Part shown: positions 56,613 through 64,000 of the stretch, in pieces | Position numbering within the stretch: position 1 is the first letter of the stretch | Layout of the letters: every line of letters starts with the position of its first letter | Assembly (NCBI GenBank): GCA_950295325.1 | Contig: OX485803.1 | Location: 48,127,554-48,191,553, forward strand | DNA length: 64,000 nucleotides | Reading direction: 5' to 3' | Source: Polytrichum commune | Lineage: Eukaryota > Streptophyta > Polytrichopsida > Polytrichales > Polytrichaceae | The notes under the pieces: generated by a model | What the model was told of the DNA's origin: nothing | Databases searched by the model: none | What the model saw: the letters and a program-made list of their open reading frames with translations, nothing else | Made by a program: the position numbers and the translations under genes

Positions 56613-57724
56613 CAGTCTAACCTTGATAATGTCACCCTTGTTAATAGAACACCTTGATATTGTCACCTAAAAGTTTGAAACCAATTTTCATAGTGTAAAG
56701 CTCCCTCGTTATTATCCCTATCACCCTTGATAATGTCACTATTTTTTTTCAAAATCCGTAGTGTAAATGTGATAATATCAAGTATGGATGGATTGTATGG
56801 GTGGGCATGGGTTCGATATTATTGTTCATGGGTGAGCATGGGCTAAAGCAAAGCATATTGGGGGTCATTGAATGAACTCTCATTCAATGCTTTCGGCATA
56901 GTGGGATGCCTTGTGTAATTTCAAATTAGATGATCAAACCATTAGAAATTGTTGAAGAAAGTCCGCCATATTGCTTGCAGAGTGGAATGCAGATATAAAC
57001 AATCTTGATGAACGTATGAAGTCCAAAATGGAGGAAGCAACTTTGGAATTGGGTAGACTCATCGCCGCATTAAATTTGGGTTTGGATGTTGAAGGCAAGC
57101 ATGTAGAAAAGCTTTGTCCTTTGGAGTACATAAACATGGAAGGTGAAGATGATTTTGAGGTGGAATTTTCTACTGAGGAGCTTGTGCAATTAGTGCAAGA
57201 TGGCGAATAGGTTCTTGATTCCATGGAAGTGGACCCATTGATTGTTGATAGCAGTGATGATGAGTCTAAAGTAGTGAAGCTAAGCGATGAACAAAAATAT
57301 GCTAAAGATGTTTTGAATTTTATGGCTAGCCAAGGTTCTCAGATTTTCAGCACTCATGAGTTGTTAGAAATGGAAAAAATCCATGACAAACTCATTAGAA
57401 TTGGTGTTGCACATTTAACATCAACAAAACAATGTGACATTAGAAGCTTCTTTGTCTCTAGTGAGAGGTCTTTACTTGATCTCAATGACATATTATGATG
57501 TGCACTTGTTGTTATTCACAATTTTGAATTAGATTTTACATTCAAAAACATTGAAGTCTCGTATTTGTTATTTTTTAAAAATTTGTAATTATATTTTGAT
57601 TTTCTACATATTTTTTGATAATATCACATTATGCACAAAATGTGACATTATCAAGTATGTCACACCTTGTTTATATCACACTTTTTGGTGAAACGGAGGG
57701 TGTGACATTATCAAGGTTAGGGTG
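56613..57724 (+). mobile_element. Tigger/pogo-type element, internally deleted
   Basis: TA (56611-56612) precedes CAGTCTAACCTTGATAATG. The right end, reversed, reads CACCCTAACCTTGATAATG and is followed by TA (57725-57726). This TIR type and TA target are those of Tigger/pogo elements. Extra inverted copies of TTGATAATGTCAC lie inside both ends (56730 and 57645). Its ~1.1 kb hold only the C-terminal part of a transposase. Confidence 0.82.
56971..57498 (+). pseudogene. C-terminal remnant of a Tigger-type transposase
   Basis: One frame runs 56971-57498 with a single stop at 57208-57210. It reads EWNADINNLDERMKSKMEE, an acidic stretch ending STEELVQLVQDGE, then DPLIVDSSDDESKVVKLSDE and EKIHDKLIRIGVAHLTSTKQ, followed by CDIRSFFVSS. 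Tigger-type transposases end with an acidic region, a helical part and a short ...SFF motif; this is the basis of the call, with the matching terminal repeats. No catalytic domain is present. An in-frame ATG follows the stop at 57223. No start for the first half is evident. Confidence 0.6.
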
Positions 57725-57726
57725 TA

Positions 57727-58005
57727 GTCCTGTCTACCCTATTAGCAGTAGCACTTGATTTCAGAATGTGGACTTATTACTACGGTAAGTATATCATGAT
57801 CTGACAAGTGCGACGGAAGGTAAACTTTACAGCCTCTGTTGTTTTCTTCTTGTCCGGCAGTCGGTGACGTCACAGGCCCAGCCTACATTACTTAATAAAA
57901 GTAAATAGAAAAACACTTCTGTGACCCTACATGAAGACGACAGTTGCACGATCTCCTGTGCAGTGGCTTCTTCCTGAGAACACGGAGCTCAGCCAGAGGT
58001 ATACT
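57727..58005. other. No gene seen
   Basis: Short intergenic stretch, G+C moderately higher, without recognisable motifs. Confidence 0.4.
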
Positions 58006-58405
58006 CCTATGGGCTGGGTGCAACCAACCCGTACACTGGTTCCTTGGAGGCAAGGGTTTAGGCATCCAACAAGGAACGAGTGTGTATGGGTTGGTTCGCC
58101 CAAATCCATTGTGCTATCTATGTGCAATTAACTTAGGTTGTCATCACAAAATAGTTGGCCTCTTTATCCATGCAAATTATCGTTGGGTCACACCCAAATC
58201 ACAAAAAAACTTTTTATCTTTCATTGTTCATCTCATAACATTAACCAACAACAACAATATTCCTTTCTAATCTCGGATGAACGAAAGTTTTGTGAGTCGA
58301 GAGCCTATAGGGTTGGGGTGAACCAACCTGTACATTGGTTTCTTGGAGGCTAAGGTTTAGGCATCCAAGAAGGAACGAGTGTATGGGTTGGTTCACCCAA
58401 ATTGA
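58006..58405. repeat. Pair of ~100 bp hairpin repeats in direct order
   Basis: Positions 58006-58110 and 58310-58405 are close copies. Each starts near GGTGAACCAACCTGTACA (or GGTGCAACCAACCCGTACAC) and ends with its near inverse GTATGGGTTGGTTCACCC, around CTTGGAGGC and GGCATCCAA. Each copy can thus form a hairpin. About 200 bp of other sequence lies between. Confidence 0.75.
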
Positions 58406-61400
58406 GCATGTAGGGGGTTGCATGGGAGCCTCTCCATGTTTATAGCAACCGTCAAACTCATATTTGGTTTAAATACAAGTATAAAGAGTATTCTGGAGGA
58501 ACTATATGAAAAATATTTCTTTGTGGCTACTTAGAGCCACATTACAAGGCAACATTGCTAATTATTGTTATGTTGCATAGCAAGCACATTAAAAATCAAA
58601 ATTATGTTCTTCTACGATGGTAGTAAATGTTCAAGATCGTATGAGGCAACCTAATTGCACATACTGGTGTAGATGAGTGAATGCTTGCAAATCCTGCCGA
58701 GGAGGAGGGCGAACCGGGGGAGACGGCACGGTAAAAACGATGATAGTTATTGTAGAGCCGTGAAGTTGTTCTTTAAGCTCAATTAGCCCCTAATTCCTAA
58801 ATCGGGGTCAATTTACTCTAGTGAACTTAAAATGGGATGAATTGGCAACCAACCTACCACACGCACGCGAGGGGGGGGGGGGTCAATTTTAATTATTATC
58901 CCCTTGGTACGTGTTAGGAATTCAAAGTGGGTGTAGACGCCCTGCTCATTTTGGAAGTTGGGTCCTACCCATCTTACTTGAGGTGAAAAACACAATGAGC
59001 TATGTTATACCACATAACCTATGTTTTTCTTAATGCGATCACGACTTCGGACTTGGTGTTAGAAAATTAGTGCAATAGGAACCGTAAAATAGGAACCATA
59101 AAATTAGTATATATTTGCGATATACTAACCACAAACCTATGGGAAACATGCATAGGGCTTAGGGTTTAGGGTTTAAGGGAGCTTTTTTTTTACTACATCC
59201 TTCTTACCTTGATAAGATTGGTGGGGGGAAACTCAGAGAACAAGACATCTAAGGTATGACCCTATTTTGGGCATTTTGAACTCTACAAACTTTTCTAACC
59301 ATTGGATTAGTTTAGGAGTTGTCTCACCTGCTTAACAAGTGCAAATCATGTAGATTGTCAATTCAAGTTATTGTAGAAGAGTTGAGATGCAAAACTTGTA
59401 GAGACCAAGTTGGTTATTCTTCCTCTCATTATGTGATAACATGTGTCCTCCCAAGTTATTGTGTTCATTTTTGGAGAATACTACAACAAGCCCACAACAA
59501 GATGCCCGCCAACTCACCTAGCTTAATTAAAGGGACAAACACCCAAACGCAATCGGTCTTTAAAAACTGAACACAACACACACTAGAAACCAATAAAGAC
59601 ATGTTGTCATATTAGCACTCAACCTCAAGATACATATTAATATTCAACTTCTAGACTACCAAAGCCCTCCCTCCCCCACCCTAACATGTGGGGTTTCATG
59701 GGTTTGAGGACATGTGCGAGTGGCTTGCAACCCAGTCCATGCTCGTTCAGAGTGGACCTTGGTGGACTGCTGAGGGGCTGTTCACACCAACCACTTCTGG
59801 CACCATCCGTCGGCATCTCTAATTGTAATAGTGTGTAAAGTGGTGGACCAACATCAATTTCCTAACATAATCCCCAACAATTTCACAGCTGGAACTGGAC
59901 AAAAAGTTTGATGTGATTGGGGCATGAGGGAAGGGTTGCCCAATGCTCCCACGTACTGGAGCAATGTCACTCGTCACTCCTGCCGCTGTGAACCCTGAAA
60001 GCTCTGGGAGCTCAGTGCGAAGGCAGCTTGGGTCGAAGCGAGCCCAAAGCTTGATATAGGCAATTAGGTCCAAAGGTAGCCCAGAGGTTGGTGCAAGGGC
60101 ATTTTGGTTGTTCAAAGCTCTAAGAGCTTGGTTCGAAGGTAAGCCAGGTTCGGTGCAATGGCAACTTGGTTAATGCCCCCTTCCCACTCGACTTTAGCTA
60201 AGCCTAAAAGTCGGTTCTAAAAACACGGCCTTCACACCATCGACACTATCTAGTCCCGAGTCTAGTTGGCAAATGATGTGGCATGGTTTTAAAGTGGAGG
60301 TGTTAAGTCTCAAGCACCAACCCTCCCTCTCATCAGTACCTAGACATGAGGCAAGAATGTTGGACCTTTAAAAGTGTCGCCTCCCGCCCTTGTGATTGGT
60401 TGCTTTTTCGTCTTAGCTATGAGGGCATGAGGAGCTCCATTACCAAAAACCGATGGTTATAAGATAGATGAGCAGTATGGCGTTAGGGGATGGGACAAAA
60501 ACTATCCAACATTCATTGCATGGTGGATAAAACAATGAACATGTGTGAAAACCACTTAACTAAAACCCACTCGACAATCTCTGGAGCAAGTTCTTGTAGG
60601 TGCATTGGGATAGCCGGATGCCTCCGCTATAACCGAGAGAACTTTACCCGATTTTAAGGAAAAGCTTTGATTATTTGATAAAGTCAGGTGGGAAGGGGAC
60701 ATTTGACAGGCAACCCGGGGATCTTGGTTGCATCGCCTTCTTGCCCATCAGACCCACACGCTAACTTATTGTTTGCTGAAATCCCAGGGACTTGCTGCTC
60801 CTTCTTGAAGCTCTGCCCCAACATTGTGGTGGTGGATCACACACATTTGGGAACACCTTCGCCCTTTGCCAATCCGAGTCATTTCGGTGACCACCCTTGG
60901 CCCCCACCACTTAGCACAAACCCATCCATGATAACCCTGCGTCAAATATGAACTCACTTAGGTTTGGATTGAATTTAGTTGGCCGAATTCTTGGATGTTC
61001 ATGGATACTGGGTCCGGGTCGGTCCCCCAGACCTTAGGCCAAAGGAAAGTGTCCAAAGGCCGTCTCAAGACACTTCCAAAATCATGTAGTGTGGTCGCGG
61101 GTCCTCAAGTGTAATGTGAAACTATATGTGACCAGGTGCCCAACCAAATGCTATTTCCATGAATTTCTATTCAAGCGGGTCCTCACACATGATAAAACTA
61201 AACAAACCAACGGTGGTGAGCGTTCAGAGTGCCGTGGTCTCCTGGATTTGTGTTGGGCCGACTTCCAAGAGGCGGTTTTCGAAAACAATCCAAGTGATCA
61301 TGAAACATGACGCATTTGATGCCGCATAGGAGTCCATGTAGACTTTACATCCATCGTGCATTCCACGCACTCCATCGGTCCCTCAAGTGCAGTGTAAAGC

Positions 61401-61920
61401 GAACTTGGACCAGCTCCGCTTGTTCCACCAATGAGAGTGCGTGAAGTGCATTGGTCACGGGCCCTCAGCCTCGTGTGTGACGTGGCCCATAGATGCATGC
61501 ACCCTTAGACCCACACACAATTACTACTATTAAAGCAGCTATTGGACATCTCCGGTATTGGATACTTGTCCTCAAAAGTTTATCTGTGAGTTGTGGGTAA
61601 GGTAGCTTCTCCATCGAGGGTCGAGCTCCAACGCATGCAGAAAGACGGGTGACATTGTGAAAAGAACCCGGATAGCTAGGCAACACTACACTACACTAGA
61701 CTAGACTGAACTAGAGGTGTCGAATGCAGGAGGGGAGCGACCACATAAGGCCCACAGAGCTTAGCCCGGGGCATGATGGAGCTCGCTGCTTTGTTCGAGG
61801 GCCAAAATATCCACAGGCGCAGGCAGGGCCTTCATGATGGGAGTCATGAACTAAGCTAATAAGCTAGCTAGGCCAGCCCTGCCCTGCACACTTACTTAGC
61901 TTTTCTGGCCTCTGGGGAAC
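58406..61920. other. Intergenic sequence without recognised genes
   Basis: A G run lies at 58871-58881. Positions 59999-60055 and 60113-60168 form a loose repeat (GCTCTGGGAGCTCAGTGCGA, GCTCTAAGAGCTTGGTTCGA). An 83-codon frame at 59319-59570 begins with a C-x2-C...C-x2-C pattern (KCKSC, RCKTC) that could be a zinc-ribbon remnant, but nothing else supports it. G+C is higher from 59.7 to 62 kb. Confidence 0.4.
59156..59178 (+). repeat. Short telomere-like repeat
   Basis: GGCTTAGGGTTTAGGGTTTA contains about three units of the plant telomere repeat TTTAGGG. It is too short to show a former chromosome end; telo-box-like motifs of this length also occur by chance and in promoters. Confidence 0.6.
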
Positions 61921-61926
61921 AATGCC

Positions 61927-62060
61927 AGATATATATGGATCCACAACAGCAGCAATTGCAAGTAACTTAACACCAGGGATTCACGCAGCCTACGTACCCA
62001 AATATCTCGCTTGTCCTGCCCCCCAATTGTCCCCAGCACCTGAACGATGGAGAAAAGAAA
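61927..62060 (+). repeat. Source-like copy of a duplicated segment
   Basis: ATGGATCCACAACAGCAGCA, CACCAGGGATTCACGCAG, CCCAAATATCTCGCT and GGAGAAAAGAAAATG recur in the same order at 62574-62690. Read in frame it is glutamine-rich (MDPQQQQLQ) but broken by a stop. The copy at 62574 reads on further. Confidence 0.75.
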
Positions 62061-62256
62061 ATGCCTGCCTACACAAGAGGGATTTACAACTTTCCCTCTT
62101 GGCACGATTCCCTCTTGTGTGTGTGTGCGCGAGCGAAAAATGTAAGAATTCCCTTCAGAAGGAGGGGATTGTTCCACAGTGGAAAAAACTATCCTCTTTC
62201 CCATGCGGGAGTTTCCCAAATGCTCCTTGTGTTAGTTGCAGAGGAAGCAGTGATCG

Positions 62257-62895
62257 GGGAGATTTTTGGGCATAATCGGTTGAGATCCTAGTGTTTGCAA
62301 GTCCAACCGGTTACATGTTGACATCCTTCGGTTTTTCCTTTATTAAATTGGGGTATATTGTACAAACTCCTCTATAACGATCGGTAATTCTCCTGCAGTC
62401 TTGAACTTCAACCGGTTATTTCTCAAACTGCCCATTCTCCCCGATCATAGCAAGAAACCAGTGGATGAGTTTGAGTAAGGATCAGTTGAGGTTCCAGACT
62501 TCAAGAAAATGGCCGATCGTGTTAGAGAAATCTATGGAATATGCCTCAAATTAATAAAGAAACAACAGCAAATGCATATGGATCCACAACAGCAGCAAAT
62601 GCAACACCAGGGATTCACGCAGATTCCCAAATATCTCGCTCATCCCGCCTCCCAAGTTCCAAGCAAATGAATTGGGGGGAGAAAAGAAATGACCGCTTAT
62701 TAGTTGCAGATGAAGCGGTTGAGTTTGAGAATTAATCGGAACTGGTTCGAGACTTTCGCAAAATTACCCATTGTTGTAGAGGAATCTATGGAATATTCTC
62801 CGAATTAAATAAGAAGCGGCCAAAGCATGTCAACGTGTAACCAGTTGCACTGGGAAGCACCAGGGTGTTGACCGATCATGCCCAAAAATCTCCCC
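62257..62895. mobile_element. Family E element, ~165 bp terminal inverted repeats, with a captured segment
   Basis: The left end GGGGAGATTTTTGGGCATAA and the right end (the inverse, ending at 62895) pair over about 165 bp through CCTAGTG/CCTGGTG, CAACCGGTTACATG, GTTGACAT and CGGTTATTTCTCAAAC. The ~290 bp interior includes 62574-62690, a copy of flanking 61927-62060. It is therefore a short TIR element that has picked up nearby sequence. There is no transposase and no clear target duplication. Confidence 0.75.
62560..62670 (+). pseudogene. Glutamine-rich coding-like fragment inside the family E element
   Basis: One frame reads KKQQQMHMDPQQQQMQHQGF then TQIPKYLAHPASQVPSK and a stop near 62668. 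It resembles the C-terminus of a Q-rich protein but cannot be named. The related segment at 61927-62060 has a stop after QLQV and a frameshift. It may be a captured exon or chance reading of a CAACAG-rich stretch. Confidence 0.3.
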
Positions 62896-63250
62896 GGACA
62901 CAGGTTCCAATTTCACACCCACTTGTGTGGTTTCTTGGCCCATGGGGAGTTGGCTTTTTGTAAGGAGGCCCATGGAAAACATGCTTGGTTGTCGTTTTAA
63001 AGTTACACAATGATATGTGTATATCTACGGACCCCACTGTAGGAGGGGTTGGGGATTCGCAACGTCTACGTAAATCCATATGGTAACAAATTCCAGATGA
63101 GTTCTTTCGGGTGGATGGGCTGTAGTTTGTTTTAGAGGGTGGGTTGCAAGTTGGCAGGTAGGCCCTCCCTATCCCCTCTTTACTAGTTTAAAAAATAAAG
63201 GAAAGCATGTGCACATGATGAGCTTAGATTATTATTTTCCAAAATTATTG

Positions 63251-63297
<47 letters not shown>

Positions 63298-64000
63298 GTG
63301 ACTTTCAAATATTTTTCTTCTTACATTTGGCAATCGACTAACATTGTTCGTTGAGTTATGTTTAATTTCTTTTTTTTGATTGACAATCCACCTTGTTTGT
63401 AGGATTGTTCATATCTTCATCATTCTATTGAAACAATTGGTGGTTTTTATCTTCTATTTGTTCAAAGTCACGCATAGATGTTCTTCTGCAAAATCATGAT
63501 CTTTATTGTGGAAATTCATACACTTAAAATTGGAAGTATTGTATTATATTATAATACATTAAATTCAACAGTACCATGTGACACATCTTTATATGAAAGT
63601 GTGGAATCACATTCCACTAGTTAAGTAGGTTTAAAAACCTTCATTAGGGTATCAATTGAGCACATGTATTACAATCAATACCTTAACCATAATCTCACTG
63701 TTCCATATCCTAAACTAATTTCTACAACACAATTACACCTTATTCTAATGTGAAGTGTAATGTTTATATCCTAACCTGGTATTGTTTTGTGTTCACACCC
63801 TAATATGTCATTGCTTTTCCCATATTATGTATGCTTCACTCATTACCAGTAATAAATTCTAGTATTAGTATATAAGTTCTATGCAAATAAAATAACGATC
63901 TCATCAATACTTATCACCCGCCTCAAAGAATAATAATAATAATAATAAGTTATTTTTCAAACACCAGTTATTACATATTCTACATGCATTCCACCTATCA
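62896..64000. other. No gene seen; microsatellites
   Basis: AT-rich towards the window end. It contains a GA repeat (63255-63293) and an AAT repeat (63930-63948). No open frame with recognisable content was seen. Confidence 0.5.
63255..63293 (+). repeat. GA microsatellite
   Basis: About 19 uninterrupted AG units. Confidence 0.97.

Noticed and set aside
59156-59178. Former telomere end
   Set aside because: Only about three TTTAGGG units are present, too few to support a chromosome fusion or end.
59319-59570. Zinc-ribbon gene suggested by KCKSC and RCKTC
   Set aside because: A single short frame with no further conserved sequence or exon partners. Noted only in the intergenic entry.
1-64000. 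LTR retrotransposons
   Set aside because: No paired long direct repeats, primer-binding site, gag, protease or integrase blocks were seen. The reverse transcriptase present is of LINE type.

Overview
The window looks like nuclear DNA of a land plant with a large, repeat-laden genome. It is AT-rich and low in gene density. It holds one spliced host gene and a dense, nested layer of mostly dead transposons. The gene is a 12-exon RCC1-repeat gene whose protein reads like the plant RCC1 family of Arabidopsis AT5G16040 (recalled, not searched). Tc1-type (DD34E) and Tigger/pogo-type transposases lie beside PIF/Harbinger, MULE and LINE sequences. These first two are uncommon in flowering plants, so a seed-free plant (fern, lycophyte or bryophyte) is my best guess. 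That is inference; no species can be named from the sequence.

Layout. 0-9.3 kb: a Harbinger-related foldback, a Tc1/mariner element with a DD34E transposase broken by two stops, a Tigger-like pseudogene, and an element with ~0.56 kb inverted arms enclosing decayed coding sequence. One arm of the last is split by a 1.45 kb insertion with clear terminal repeats and target-site duplication. 9.5-18.9 kb: a Harbinger cluster with two copies of a SANT/trihelix-like gene broken at different places, one copy lacking its nuclease, and a separate nuclease pseudogene. 18.9-21.6 kb: AT-rich, nothing recognised. 21.9-24.3 kb: a MULE transposase pseudogene with SWIM, zinc-ribbon and Tudor-like parts and a readable intron. 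24.3-30.8 kb: dispersed repeats, MITEs and a minisatellite.

30.8-36.3 kb (minus strand): the RCC1-repeat gene, intact, 404 codons plus stop. Its introns carry a MITE, a dispersed repeat and a tandem triplication. 36.3-49.4 kb: 5' flank, then mosaics of short repeat families (named A to J here), a possible SINE, one unassigned 154-residue ORF and a decayed minus-strand LINE ORF1-like reading frame. 49.4-51.2 kb: tandem duplications. 51.7-56.4 kb: a LINE with endonuclease, reverse transcriptase and zinc-knuckle remnants, split by an 870 bp foldback element. 56.6-57.7 kb: a TA-flanked Tigger-type element keeping only the transposase C-terminus. 57.7-64 kb: non-coding sequence, a telomere-like stretch, and a 0.64 kb terminal-inverted-repeat element holding a duplicated flanking segment.

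No intact transposase was found, so every element here would need help from elsewhere. All family assignments come from motif reading by eye. No database search or alignment program was run.
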